The notes beneath the pieces are model-generated. The model was not told the origin of the DNA and did no database searches. It was given only the letters and a program-made list of their open reading frames with translations. Position numbers and translations under genes: made by a program. Positions 7,980-16,446 of a stretch of DNA of 64,000 nt are shown here, piece by piece. Each line of letters starts with the position of its first letter. Positions within the stretch are counted from its first letter, which is position 1. Source of the stretch: Labilibacter sediminis (lineage in GTDB: Bacteria > Bacteroidota > Bacteroidia > Bacteroidales > Marinilabiliaceae); assembly GCF_005877885.1 (NCBI RefSeq), contig NZ_VCHY01000024.1, positions 1-64,000 of the forward strand, given 5' to 3'.

Positions 7980-9503
7980 TTATAAGCTTTTATTAAAAAC
8001 ACTTACATCCAGGTTTGAAAATCCTTTAAGAATACCTTGTAGTTTAGATGCTATTCGATCTACTCCTCCTGTGACATTAGATTCTATATTTATCGGTATT
8101 ACCGGATCGTGCAGGGATAAGCGAACTAAAAACCATCCGTCTTCTTCTTCAGATTTACACTGAACCCTTATTCCTTCGTAATTTTCAGGCACTTTAACCC
8201 AACCATCACTTAAAGCGTTTTCAAGTTCTGATATCACAGTATTGCCATAACTAACAAAATCCTCAGTTTTTATATTAACCCTAAACTCCTTACTTTCTTT
8301 TGGCTTTGGTAAAATATCTATTAACTGCGATAATTCCTGGTTTTCGATACGCAGGTTGGCCAACTTAATCAAAAGCTTAGCTACCAAAAATGCTCCATCA
8401 TCTAAAAAGTAATTTTCTTTTAAAGCAGCATGTCCGCTGGTTTCAATGGCTAACCAACTTTCTTCACCAATTTCATTTAACCTTAGCGATTCATTAATTA
8501 CATTTTTATACCCTCGCTTAAACCTTTTATGTACTCCTTTAAGATGATCCTGAATAAACCAGGCTAAACCATCAGAAGTAATAGAATCAGTAACAACAGT
8601 ACTTCCCGGATGTTCTTCCAGGATTACAGCAGAAATTAATGCAATAAGTTCGTTTCTATTAATCGGGTTGCCGTTTTTATCAACAATTGCAGAGCGATCA
8701 ACGTCGGTATCAAAGATAATACCAAGATCTGCTTTTTCGCGTTTAACGGCTTCACAAATAGAAGCCATGGCCTCTTCATCCTCCGGGTTTGGAACATGAT
8801 TTGGGAAATGACCATCTGGATCTAAAAATTGACTACCAGAAGTGTCTGCGCCAAGTTCGGCTAACACTTTTTCGGCAAAAAAGCCTCCTGCCCCATTACC
8901 TGCATCCACAATAATTTTTAATCCTTTTAAAGGCTGCGTTTTATTTACTCCTTCCTTTACACCATCGCGTATGGCTTGCACCAGACCTTTTGCATAAATA
9001 GAAATATAATCTAACTCATTAACTTTTCCTTTATTCGAGGCGTCTGTTAATTCCTGAGCTGCTAATTCAATAATTTCCGAGATATCACTTTTATTGGCTC
9101 CTCCTTCAGAAGTAAAAAACTTTAACCCATTTCTATTAAAAGGAAGGTGGCTTGCAGTAAGCATTACACCTGCATCAATAGAATACACTTTATCTACCGT
9201 AGTCATAAACATAGCTGGTGTTGAAGCCACGCCACAATCGTACACATCAACTCCCATATTGGTTACACCATCTATAAAGGCTTTTTTTAGCGTTGGTCCG
9301 GTTAAGCGAGAGTCCATACCTACAGCAACAGCTAACTGATCTCTTTGCGCTAACTTTTGTTTGAGCCATTGGGCATAAGCCCTGCCTAGTTGTTCAACCA
9401 CCGGGACCGATAGGTTTACCAACTCGCCTTTTACACCTTCCATAGCAACGCCTCGGATATCAGAGCCGTTTTGAAGTTTCTTCCAATTTACCTGTGGATT
9501 CAT
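7980..9503 (-). CDS. Phosphomannomutase / phosphoglucomutase (507 aa)
   Basis: This is an alpha-D-phosphohexomutase that interconverts hexose 6- and 1-phosphates, supplying sugar-nucleotide synthesis in the cytoplasm. The active-site motif TASHLP places the phosphoserine at Ser118. The metal-binding loop DTDVDR sits near residue 267, and the sugar-specificity motif ETSGHAAL lies in domain 3. The C-terminal phosphate-binding domain covers about 400-507. Length is slightly above the usual 455-465 residues. It starts at ATG 9503 with the normal N-terminal block GSDIRG. It appears monocistronic, with an inserted repeat and MITE downstream. Sequence alone does not separate mannose from glucose preference. 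Confidence 0.92.
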   Translation of the reverse strand: MNPQVNWKKLQNGSDIRGVAMEGVKGELVNLSVPVVEQLGRAYAQWLKQKLAQRDQLAVAVGMDSRLTGPTLKKAFIDGVTNMGVDVYDCGVASTPAMFMTTVDKVYSIDAGVMLTASHLPFNRNGLKFFTSEGGANKSDISEIIELAAQELTDASNKGKVNELDYISIYAKGLVQAIRDGVKEGVNKTQPLKGLKIIVDAGNGAGGFFAEKVLAELGADTSGSQFLDPDGHFPNHVPNPEDEEAMASICEAVKREKADLGIIFDTDVDRSAIVDKNGNPINRNELIALISAVILEEHPGSTVVTDSITSDGLAWFIQDHLKGVHKRFKRGYKNVINESLRLNEIGEESWLAIETSGHAALKENYFLDDGAFLVAKLLIKLANLRIENQELSQLIDILPKPKESKEFRVNIKTEDFVSYGNTVISELENALSDGWVKVPENYEGIRVQCKSEEEDGWFLVRLSLHDPVIPINIESNVTGGVDRIASKLQGILKGFSNLDVSVFNKSL

Positions 9504-9717
9504 TATTTATTTTTTTGATGCATGAATAGCTTAAATACCTGAGTTACACATAAATCTTTTAGCTCAGATTAAATATTTATGCACAAAGATAAAGAGCTAT
9601 TGATTTATTTCAACTTTTATAAAGAACAAAGAAAGAGAAAATTCGATAACGAAACACACTAAGGTTATTTCAAATCGGCAATTATGGTTTCCATTACACC
9701 AAAAGACTTGAACCTTT

Positions 9718-10860
9718 TTATTTTTCTATTTTAAATTTCCTGTTTAAGAGCTTTACATTTATGGGCATATACTGAAAACGCACATGAAAATTCTTCTTTT
9801 TCTTTTTAACTGTTGAGTAGGTTTGATTGGAAGTACAAAGCATTTGATACGACTGATGAATCTTTGGCTGCAGTGTTTCTGAAGGTTTTCCATTTTCCTG
9901 AACAAATATTTTCCTTAAGCTTTTCCCCCATGACAAGCCGTGAAAATGAAAATGTGCTTTAGAAATATTCTTTATGGTAAGTGCATCATAACTATCCGGA
10001 TCGATAAGCAAAGGCTTAGCCCCTGTTTTATCTATATGCTCTTTCAACATTTCGAGCATATAATGTAATGAAGATTTGGCCAGTTCGTTATCGGCATAAC
10101 TACCTCCAAGATCAGCATGAACACCGGGAAACCAAACTTCATGGGTAATTCCGTCAACATTGTTCATCAATGATGGATTAAAAATGTTACGGGTTTCGTC
10201 GATGGCAACCAGCTGAACCGCCCTTTTTATGTTGGGCGCAATAAAATTATCAGTAAATAAATCCCGCTCTTTAATTCGTAAAAAACGCTCTATGTTATTA
10301 AACAAACGAAATGCACTTACGGTATCCCATACTCCAACAAATTCTATATCTACTGTAGGTTCTAAAACAGGACCTTCAATATCATACTTCTTTATCCGTT
10401 GCTCAATTACTTTTGTTTCACGATTAACTTTAGGGCCATAAGTGATGGTTATCTTCTTTGGCACGCTTTGGTCATAAATCTTTTTAGCCAATAATCGGGC
10501 AGCCGCAGCTCCTCTGCTAAATCCAAAAATATACACCTCATCCCCATTTTGCCAATCCTCAACAAACCTGGCATAGGCTTTATCTACAATCTTCCGGGTT
10601 CCTCTGCCTGTAGCACCTTTCCATAAAGTACCCATAAACTTATTGTCATCATCATTACCCACACCTCTGTGATAACGTACTATTTGATCAGGATCATTGA
10701 TAAGTATTTTCTGAAGATTAACAATATTGGTAACAAGGCCACTTAATCCCTTTCCTGTTTCATCATTCCAGGTACCGTCGATAAGAATAATATGCTTTCT
10801 TTCCTTTTTCGGAGCATCAAAATCTTTGATATATTCCCTTTGAAATTCATCTCTTTTCAT
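9718..10860 (-). CDS. DUF2235 family alpha/beta-hydrolase (380 aa), possible phospholipase
   Basis: After a lysine-rich head the protein begins ILIDGTWNDE, the hallmark start of DUF2235. The nucleophile elbow GFSRGA is at about residue 113, and HADLGGSYAD near 250 fits the later catalytic region. There is no signal peptide. DUF2235 includes Tle1-type T6SS phospholipase effectors, but this one is shorter than most and lacks any PAAR, VgrG or N-terminal trafficking module. Its distance (about 6 kb) and separation from the T6SS set make effector status only a possibility. No recognisable immunity gene is beside it. The C-terminal 70 residues are unassigned. Confidence 0.75.
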   Translation of the reverse strand: MKRDEFQREYIKDFDAPKKERKHIILIDGTWNDETGKGLSGLVTNIVNLQKILINDPDQIVRYHRGVGNDDDNKFMGTLWKGATGRGTRKIVDKAYARFVEDWQNGDEVYIFGFSRGAAAARLLAKKIYDQSVPKKITITYGPKVNRETKVIEQRIKKYDIEGPVLEPTVDIEFVGVWDTVSAFRLFNNIERFLRIKERDLFTDNFIAPNIKRAVQLVAIDETRNIFNPSLMNNVDGITHEVWFPGVHADLGGSYADNELAKSSLHYMLEMLKEHIDKTGAKPLLIDPDSYDALTIKNISKAHFHFHGLSWGKSLRKIFVQENGKPSETLQPKIHQSYQMLCTSNQTYSTVKKKKKNFHVRFQYMPINVKLLNRKFKIEK

Positions 10861-10986
10861 AATTCTCAGATTAGGATTTTGGTTAACAATTTTAACTTAT
10901 GTAAGATAAGTAATTAATTTACCGATGTCCAGTAGAATTGTTGATATGAATTAAAGATTAGGTAACAGAGCCAACTTTACAGAAAA

Positions 10987-11024
10987 CCAAAAGAGCCTGC
11001 AAAATCATTTGCAAGCTCTTTTGG
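10987..11024. terminator. Hairpin terminator downstream of the membrane-protein array
   Basis: A 17-base stem with one mismatch (10987-11003 pairs with 11008-11024) ends in runs of A on one side and T on the other, so it can end transcription on either strand. It closes the minus-strand gene group that begins at 14420. Confidence 0.65.
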
Positions 11025-11130
11025 TTAATAGTGGAGATATTGACACACTCTCCTGTAAATATCTTAGTTTGTAAAAACTGTGTTCCGGATAAAACAGATT
11101 TTGGAATGAATACTTTGTGAGGTTTTCTAG

Positions 11131-11198
11131 ACGTTAATTGCATGAGGCATTGCCATCCCGCAGGGTGGTTATGACTTATGCATATTGTTATGCAAACG
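11131..11198. repeat. attC-like imperfect palindrome A
   Basis: Imperfect inverted repeat with arms at about 11131-11153 and 11167-11198 around the small inner hairpin atcccgcagggt. It immediately follows the stop of the 243-aa membrane protein, the position of a recombination site in an integron cassette. It shares layout and the end motif GTTATG with elements B-D, but little primary sequence. Confidence 0.4.
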
Positions 11199-11200
11199 AT

Positions 11201-11932
11201 TTATATTTCTTTTTTCAATGTTTTTCCCGACAAATCGTAATGAATCAATATGAGTTTAAACTTCTTTCCAATTCTTGTATTAAGTGTATACTTTAGATTA
11301 TCTAATTCTAATAACAAGCCAGAATCGCCCCAAGAGTCCTTTTGGAACGGTAAATTCAACAAATACATATTATCTATTTTTTCAACTCTTACAGCTTGTT
11401 GAACTTCATTATTAAAATACTCAAAATCCGTTAGAATTTGACCGATTGCACTAATGTCCTTATTACTAATGTCACCCGTATCATAGAAGATTTCGTGTTT
11501 CAATTCTCCATATTCAATCTTCTCTCCAGGGAAAACTGGTTCTGAAAATGCAAATACAAGAATTATAACAAGATTAATCATGAGTCCAATAATCGTTAAA
11601 CCTGTTACATTCCAATTCGACATCTTATTTTCTGATTCAACAATCTTGTCATTAATTTTATCGGCTAGGTATCTATGATAAATCAAGTAAACTATTCCTG
11701 TATACAAGGATGTAAATAAGATATCAGGAAGTTGATCTGATATTTCTTCAGGAAGCTGCATTAGTCCATAAAACAATACAACCGTAAATAGGAAAGTAAG
11801 TAATAAAGTCAATGAGGCTTTTCTATCATCTCCTATTCTTTTAAAATTTTTATAAATCAAAATACCTGGAGGAATGGGTCCACCGAAAAAGGTTGAAGCG
11901 TAAATCTGTTTTTCAGTATAAAATTTTTCCAT
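11201..11932 (-). CDS. Conserved-type membrane protein, cassette gene 1 (243 aa)
   Basis: The N-terminus has FFGGPIPPGILIYKNF, a motif I associate with an uncharacterised Bacteroidota membrane family. Three hydrophobic helices follow at about 39-60, 69-90 and 108-130. The C-terminal 110 residues are soluble and mixed alpha/beta, probably on one face of the inner membrane. No catalytic motif is visible and no function can be assigned. The gene stands alone between palindromes A (3 bases after its stop) and B, like a single-gene mobile cassette. Confidence 0.75.
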   Translation of the reverse strand: MEKFYTEKQIYASTFFGGPIPPGILIYKNFKRIGDDRKASLTLLLTFLFTVVLFYGLMQLPEEISDQLPDILFTSLYTGIVYLIYHRYLADKINDKIVESENKMSNWNVTGLTIIGLMINLVIILVFAFSEPVFPGEKIEYGELKHEIFYDTGDISNKDISAIGQILTDFEYFNNEVQQAVRVEKIDNMYLLNLPFQKDSWGDSGLLLELDNLKYTLNTRIGKKFKLILIHYDLSGKTLKKEI

Positions 11933-11965
11933 AAAGTGTTATTGTTGCAGTTTGTTTAATAATTG

Positions 11966-12018
11966 TTTGTTAACGTGAAGCCTATGCTTTATTAGCCATT
12001 GTTATGGGCTGGCATTGA
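11966..12018. repeat. attC-like palindrome B, one arm shortened
   Basis: From 11979 onward this copy is nearly identical to the right half of element C, sharing cctatgctttattagcc and a GGGCTGGCATT end, over about 45 bases. The matching left arm is mostly missing. It lies directly after the stop of the 124-aa membrane protein and before the start of the 243-aa gene. Confidence 0.5.
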
Positions 12019-12396
12019 TTAGTTTCTAAATATTCGTTTATGTATCATTATCGTAAATGTCAATCTTGCAATCTCAAGTAAAAATGTGATTCCGACCAAA
12101 ATTTTATATCCTATCGAATCGTATTGTAATCCAAATATTTTTAACAAAAATCCGAATGTAAGAATCATAAACGCAAGCCTCAAAGGAATCTGAGCATAAT
12201 AAATTATCAAAGAAATCTTCTTTCTCAGAATTGACAAAACTCCAGAAACAATCAAGGAAACAATCAAAAGAATTTCTAAAATACTCATAATCGGGAAATA
12301 CTCAATACTGTCAAGCATGCTAACCCCAATCTTGTAGGTGCGGAAAAACGAATATAAATCCAAAAGTCCAAACGCAATTAATAAGTTCTTTTTCAT
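12019..12396 (-). CDS. Small multi-pass membrane protein (124 aa)
   Basis: I chose ATG 12396 because it starts a clean hydrophobic protein (MKKNLLIAFGLLDLYSFF) 10 bases after the previous gene's stop. A longer frame from 12468 would overlap that gene by over 60 bases. Helices fall at about 5-20, 30-58, 65-85 and 92-115, so it is nearly all membrane. The family is not recognised. It forms a two-gene unit with the 182-aa protein upstream, both within palindromes B and C. Confidence 0.65.
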   Translation of the reverse strand: MKKNLLIAFGLLDLYSFFRTYKIGVSMLDSIEYFPIMSILEILLIVSLIVSGVLSILRKKISLIIYYAQIPLRLAFMILTFGFLLKIFGLQYDSIGYKILVGITFLLEIARLTFTIMIHKRIFRN

Positions 12397-12406
12397 ACAA
12401 ATATTT

Positions 12407-12955
12407 TTACCAAATCGGAATATTCGTGCCTGGGAAATAAAAATCATGATACAAGCCCCAATTTTCATAAACTAAGCTGTAAATTCCGTAATTCATTATT
12501 ATTATCAACGCTATTAATCCAATTATCAAAGTCTTTTTAGTTAATCCCAATCGAAGTAAAACATAGATCTGTAAAACAATACACAAAATCGGAACTCCAA
12601 GTCCTTGCTTATCTCGTACCTCTCCGTAATAAAATGTAGAACCGTACCATAACTCAAACCAGTGAATCAAAGCAATTATCAGAATGATTAACAGTAAGAG
12701 ATTGAAATTTAATGGTTTAATCGTTTTGTTTTTAATCCAGATAATGCCTAAAACACAAACAGTCAACCAAAAGATTAGTCTTGCAATAAAAATCAATACA
12801 ATCCCTTTGTTGGTATAATAATCTCGAAATGGGTCGAATCCTTTTGAACCGTATTCGTGTACAGGTAATAACATATTAATGCAAGACAATATCAAACCAA
12901 TCACCGCAATCGCTGAAATTCCAATCAAAATGTAATCCTGTCGTTTAATTTTCAT
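12407..12955 (-). CDS. Multi-pass membrane protein (182 aa)
   Basis: Hydrophobic segments lie at about 10-30, 50-72, 80-98 and 120-155, separated by short polar loops that contain HEYGSKGFDPFRDYY and YYGEVRDKQG. No enzyme motif is visible. It is first in a tight two-gene unit with the 124-aa membrane protein and lies between attC-like elements B and C, as cassette cargo would. Function unknown. Confidence 0.7.
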   Translation of the reverse strand: MKIKRQDYILIGISAIAVIGLILSCINMLLPVHEYGSKGFDPFRDYYTNKGIVLIFIARLIFWLTVCVLGIIWIKNKTIKPLNFNLLLLIILIIALIHWFELWYGSTFYYGEVRDKQGLGVPILCIVLQIYVLLRLGLTKKTLIIGLIALIIIMNYGIYSLVYENWGLYHDFYFPGTNIPIW

Positions 12956-12990
12956 ATTAATCTTGTTTAGCTATGCACTGTCTTTTTTTG

Positions 12991-13080
12991 CTTGCCCATA
13001 ACGTACCGGCTATGAAGCGTTGGCTTGTGTTGCGCCTGCGGCAAGCCTATGCTTTATTAGCCATTATTGTACGCTGGCAT
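12991..13080. repeat. attC-like imperfect palindrome C (best-formed copy)
   Basis: The left arm, about 12991-13025 (cataacgtaccggctatg then aagcgttggcttg), pairs imperfectly with the right arm, about 13041-13080 (caagcctatgctttattagcc then attattgtacgc). A GC-rich loop lies at 13030-13040. Long imperfect complementarity with unpaired bases and conserved outer ends is the layout of integron attC sites. It sits between a cassette-like gene pair and the pentapeptide gene. Confidence 0.55.
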
Positions 13081-13088
13081 TATTAGTT

Positions 13089-14420
13089 TTAAAGTCTTCC
13101 ATATTTTCTAAACGCTTGAACAGTTTGATATATCCCAAACCCAATAATTATCCTGCCTATAAATAAAATACCATAGGCCCAATTATAATTGTTGCCAAAC
13201 GGATTGTATTTCCAGTTAGTAACATTTAACATTTGAAGCAACTGCTTCAAATTAACACCTAAATATTTTATTGAATAGTATAATTCGATATCATTTTCGA
13301 CCTTAATTGTATAAATAAATAATAGATAAGACACAATAGTCGCAATACTTGTAAAAACTATTCCACGTATTGGTTTAATATTGTAACCATTACTAATTCT
13401 ATTTATGAAGAGTATGAACTTGTCACTTTTGTTACGTCCTTTCAAAATCAAATAAAAGTCTCTAATGAATCGTAGTATAGAAAATTTTAAATGTGTTTTG
13501 TCTCCAAACAATTCCTTTTCATATTCTTCCATTTCATAAGCATGATATTTCAAACCTTCAATTCTATTGTTTTGTTTTAAGAATTCATGCTTAATAATAC
13601 GCCATGTTTCCCTATTTGAATGTTGTATAGATGCATCTAGATAAAACACTCCTTTATCAATAACACTTTTTCTTAAATCTATTTTATATATAATACTGCT
13701 ATAGAAGTATGCATTTTTTTCAAAGTTAGCGCCATGAAAATTTGCAATACCATTCTTCACTTCTATTTCTGTAAAGTTGGCTTTTTCTCTAAAGTTTGCC
13801 CATTCAAAATATATACTATTTTCACAAGATAAGTTCCAACTATTCACTTTTCCCTTGAACTCCACTTCTCTAAAAATAGCATCTCCTCCAAAGTAAGAGT
13901 CATGAAGTTTTAATTCCTGATTAAAAATGGAACCTTCAAAATCAACTCCCCTTTCAAAATTTGAAAAACTAAAGTTTGCGATACCTAAAAAAGAAACATT
14001 AAATATCACATGACTCTTAAAAACAGCTTGGCTAAAACAAACACTACTATTAAAAGAGCCAGGATAAAACTCTTTCTCAAATATACAAAATGAAAAATCT
14101 GAATGTCCTAAAAATTCACAACCTCCGAAATCAACGTTTTCCTGAAATTTAATTCCTCCGAATCTGACTTCTTCATTGAATTTTGCATTTGTAAAACATG
14201 CGTAATCATCAAAAGTTTGTACCCACTGAAATACTTTAAAATTAAAAACACATTGGTCGAAATCAAACCTTCCATATTCGTCTCTCCACCATTTTCCATC
14301 TTTTGACCTTTGTAAATAATAATACAGCTCTTTTTGGTTATTGAAAACATGAAACTCAGAACCATTCTCGTTCCAATTACTTGCTTCCAGCTCTTTCATT
14401 AAATTATGATCTAAAGCCAT
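13089..14420 (-). CDS. Pentapeptide-repeat protein with C-terminal membrane helices (443 aa)
   Basis: Residues about 50-240 hold many A(D/N)FxX-type pentapeptide repeats (for example ANFSFSNFERGVDFEGSIF), which fold as a right-handed quadrilateral beta-helix. A helical linker (about 255-340) leads to two membrane helices at about 350-372 and 413-432. The N-terminal 45 residues are polar with no signal peptide, so the repeat domain is probably cytoplasmic and anchored at the inner membrane. Such proteins are common and mostly uncharacterised. The gene is the outermost cargo of the palindrome-separated array (C on its 3' side, D on its 5' side). Confidence 0.8.
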   Translation of the reverse strand: MALDHNLMKELEASNWNENGSEFHVFNNQKELYYYLQRSKDGKWWRDEYGRFDFDQCVFNFKVFQWVQTFDDYACFTNAKFNEEVRFGGIKFQENVDFGGCEFLGHSDFSFCIFEKEFYPGSFNSSVCFSQAVFKSHVIFNVSFLGIANFSFSNFERGVDFEGSIFNQELKLHDSYFGGDAIFREVEFKGKVNSWNLSCENSIYFEWANFREKANFTEIEVKNGIANFHGANFEKNAYFYSSIIYKIDLRKSVIDKGVFYLDASIQHSNRETWRIIKHEFLKQNNRIEGLKYHAYEMEEYEKELFGDKTHLKFSILRFIRDFYLILKGRNKSDKFILFINRISNGYNIKPIRGIVFTSIATIVSYLLFIYTIKVENDIELYYSIKYLGVNLKQLLQMLNVTNWKYNPFGNNYNWAYGILFIGRIIIGFGIYQTVQAFRKYGRL

Positions 14421-14460
14421 ATTATCTTAGTTTATCTTAGTATTGACAGTGTTCTTCTTG

Positions 14461-14562
14461 CTTGCGTACAACATTTCCATATGCCTATTGTGTTAATCGT
14501 TCTTATATCTTTGTTTTTATTGTACAATACATGCGCCCAATTGGCACCATATGGTTAATGTC
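14461..14562. repeat. attC-like imperfect palindrome D
   Basis: Begins with the same ttgcttgc block as element C, followed by inverted arms acatttccatatgcc (about 14471-14485) and ggcaccatatggttaatgt (about 14543-14561). It bounds the array on the upstream side of the pentapeptide gene. Sequence identity to B and C is limited to the ends. Confidence 0.4.
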
Positions 14563-14815
14563 TGAAATTTATCTTTTTTATGCTTTCAAAGCCAAGCTAA
14601 AATAATATAAAAATTATAGTAAGCAAAAATTAATCAGTGCTCATTAAACTTTCATTTGCTTCGTTGTTTTAGAGTAGACTCTCTGAGAGTTGGCGGCTGT
14701 GACGCCATGTCGAACTTATTGGAATAGCTTACTCAGATTATTTGATTAGTGTGCTCAAGTTGTTTGATCAACACTGCTCAGGTATCACTTCAGGTACTGA
14801 TCAGATATCTGTTGA
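14563..14815. other. Intergenic stretch, nothing recognised
   Basis: AT-rich DNA between the last attC-like element and a degenerate small membrane-protein gene. No frame, hairpin or promoter worth naming. Confidence 0.4.
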
Positions 14816-14989
14816 GGTATTCACCAGGTTTATAATGAAAAAATAATATTCACATCGTTATCTCAAATCAATATTCTCACTCAGGAAAATATAGTGGCAA
14901 CAACTCTTTATGCCATAATTGGTGCTGTGGTGGGTTTTCTGATTTCGATGCTGTTAAGATATTGGGTTGGTTTGATAAAAGGCAAGTAG
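14816..14989 (+). pseudogene. Degenerate copy 1 of the 60-aa small membrane protein
   Basis: From 14885 to the TAG at 14987 the frame reads ENIVATTLYAIIGAVVGFL and on to VGLIKGK, almost identical to the C-terminal 34 residues of the intact protein at 34453-34635. Upstream, the reading frame stays open back to 14816 but there is no start codon and the N-terminal similarity is lost. The DNA past the stop (agtagattggtta) and a hairpin terminator are also shared with the other two copies, so the homologous block extends beyond the gene. Confidence 0.75.
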
Positions 14990-15020
14990 ATTGGTTATCT
15001 ATTTGAATGGTTTGTGAAGA

Positions 15021-15053
15021 AAGGGTCTTACATTTGCGTAAGGACCTTTTTTA
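15021..15053 (+). terminator. Rho-independent terminator after degenerate copy 1
   Basis: The stem aagggtcttac pairs with gtaaggacctttt, followed by six T residues. Each of the three copies of the small membrane-protein gene has a terminator at this relative position. Confidence 0.65.
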
Positions 15054-15064
15054 CTGAAAAAACT

Positions 15065-15571
15065 TTAATAAGGTATTTTAATTTGAACATCGATCTTATC
15101 TTCATAAAATGGAGACGGCTTTAGATTATAACTTTTACTATAAAACTCGGTATTTCCATCGTTATTTATTCCATAAGCGTAATTACGAAAGAAGCCAGAA
15201 AACCCATTATCCTCATTAATGTCAAATGAGAAAGATTCATTTGAATTCCAAAAGATAGTAATTTCAAATTCCTGCTCACTGCTTTTAGGAACATAAATAT
15301 ATCCTCTCGTACCTAAGGCATTAACCTGAGCCCGTTCAAATCGTGTCCTGGTATTATTTACAATTACTTGTCCGGTAAGAAGGTCTACCGGCTTGTTGTT
15401 CTTATCTCTGATAAATACCTGTATTTCTTTGTCCAGATCTTCATTTTGTTGGATTTTGACCTTTACTTTTAACGTACCTGGATCTGATATATCCACATCA
15501 CTTAATACAGACTCAGAGCAGGATATAAAGGAGAAGAATGAAACGAATAACAGTAAAGTTAAGGTTCTCAT
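15065..15571 (-). CDS. Lipoprotein of unknown function (168 aa)
   Basis: ATG 15571 gives a lipoprotein signal with lipobox FISC (Cys18); the in-frame ATG at 15595 would only add eight polar residues. The mature part is beta-rich with charged turns (KVKVKIQQNEDLDKEI, FEITIFWNSNESFSF) and may be an immunoglobulin-like or carboxypeptidase-regulatory-like fold. No catalytic motif. It is alone, flanked by a converging terminator and a graveyard of broken genes, so neighbours say nothing about function. Location would be the periplasmic face of the outer membrane or the cell surface. Confidence 0.7.
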   Translation of the reverse strand: MRTLTLLLFVSFFSFISCSESVLSDVDISDPGTLKVKVKIQQNEDLDKEIQVFIRDKNNKPVDLLTGQVIVNNTRTRFERAQVNALGTRGYIYVPKSSEQEFEITIFWNSNESFSFDINEDNGFSGFFRNYAYGINNDGNTEFYSKSYNLKPSPFYEDKIDVQIKIPY

Positions 15572-15761
15572 AGTTATTTTTTTAGCATTAAACATCTGTA
15601 ATTGTAAGACAATTAGATTTTTATAAACACTTATAACATTTTTTAGATAAGCAGAAGCTAATAACCTGAGTAAATTTGATAAGAAAAAATAAGGCTATTC
15701 TAATAAACGAAATGGTTTTGATTTACTCCTTGAAATTCTAACGGTCAGAGAAGTTCATGAA

Positions 15762-15930
15762 ACCCGCAATATGCGTTAGAAAACCTATTACGTAATGAAA
15801 CTACTGCCAATCAAGGCGTAAACTAACTTGTTTCAACTCACCATAGCGGTGCTATGAGTCGTCTCAACAAGTCCTTGATTGTTTGTACTTTCATTCCTCA
15901 TTACGATATTCTAACACATAATCCGGGTTA
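15762..15930. mobile_element. 169-bp palindromic MITE-like element, AACCCGC family copy 2
   Basis: The ends are imperfect inverted repeats of about 40 bases, starting AACCCGCAATATGCGTTAGA on the left and AACCCGGATTATGTGTTAGA on the complement of the right. The interior is itself a long imperfect palindrome (atcaagg with ccttgat; ccatagc with gctatgg-like pairing). It splits a terminator stem: the halves at about 15710-15723 and 15931-15944 are contiguous around a short loop in the homologous place at 59149-59215. That uninterrupted homolog acts as an empty site and shows this is an insertion. No coding capacity. Confidence 0.75.
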
Positions 15931-15960
15931 AATCAAAACCATTTCGAAAAAAGCTAAATC

Positions 15961-16080
15961 TTAATATCCTGGGTTCTGCTCAAGAATACCCGGTATCAAC
16001 AGTGCAGATGTTTTTGGTAGTAAGCGACTATTTTCACTTACATTAGGATGTAAGTCTTTATTCACTCCAAACCGATTATT
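15961..16080 (-). pseudogene. C-terminal remnant of a susD gene
   Basis: The last 33 codons read NKDLHPNVSENSRLLPKTS and end PGILEQNPGY, nearly the same as the C-terminus of the intact SusD at 59232-60698 (ends PGILEQNQGY). The preceding codons (NRFG then VNKD) lack about 13 residues found in the intact gene, and nothing upstream resembles SusD. The terminator hairpin of the intact operon is also present here but is split by the 169-bp element. So a second, paralogous SusC/SusD operon once ended here and has been almost wholly lost. Confidence 0.85.
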
Positions 16081-16411
16081 TCCATATTACGTAAAAATCG
16101 AGTACAACTCTTCAATCCGTTTGAGCAGATCTTTATCAATACTATTGTGTCGTATCGGAATAACGGTTATCAGCATACAGATAGGTGTGTACTATTGAGA
16201 GGTTAAAAGTTTATCGTTTTTTTTCCTAAACCCAGATAATCGCGGTGATCCGCTTTTAGAGGTGTAACAGATATTAAGTTCTTCCTGTATAGATTATCTA
16301 AAATTTTTGCCTAGACCCTAATATTGGTGCTGATCCATGATAATTTTATACTCCCCAGGTTTTCTATTTGATCAAAAAAAACTGACACCAATATTGACAC
16401 CTTAAAACAAA
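16081..16411. other. Decayed intergenic DNA
   Basis: Short minus-strand coding-like stretches appear (for example KADHRDYLGLGKKTINF then stop near 16209-16260), but no frame is long or has a start. Two near-identical words, ggtgtcaatatt and ggtgtcagt, stand next to each other on the minus strand near 16380-16403. Likely remnants of a mobile element end. Confidence 0.35.
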
Positions 16412-16443
16412 AAAGCCTGTAAATCTTTCGACTTACAGGCTTT
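16412..16443. terminator. Hairpin terminator beside the att-like core
   Basis: Perfect 11-base stem (16412-16422 with 16433-16443) with an A run on one side and T on the other, so it works best on the minus strand. Confidence 0.6.
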
Positions 16444-16446
16444 AAA

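Noticed and set aside
10958-11143. 61-codon minus-strand frame
   Set aside because: It spans the hairpin terminator at 10987-11024 and part of an attC-like palindrome, and has no protein-like composition or start signal.
12397-12468. Longer start for the 124-aa membrane protein
   Set aside because: It would overlap the upstream gene by over 60 bases, while ATG 12396 gives a clean hydrophobic N-terminus right after that gene's stop.
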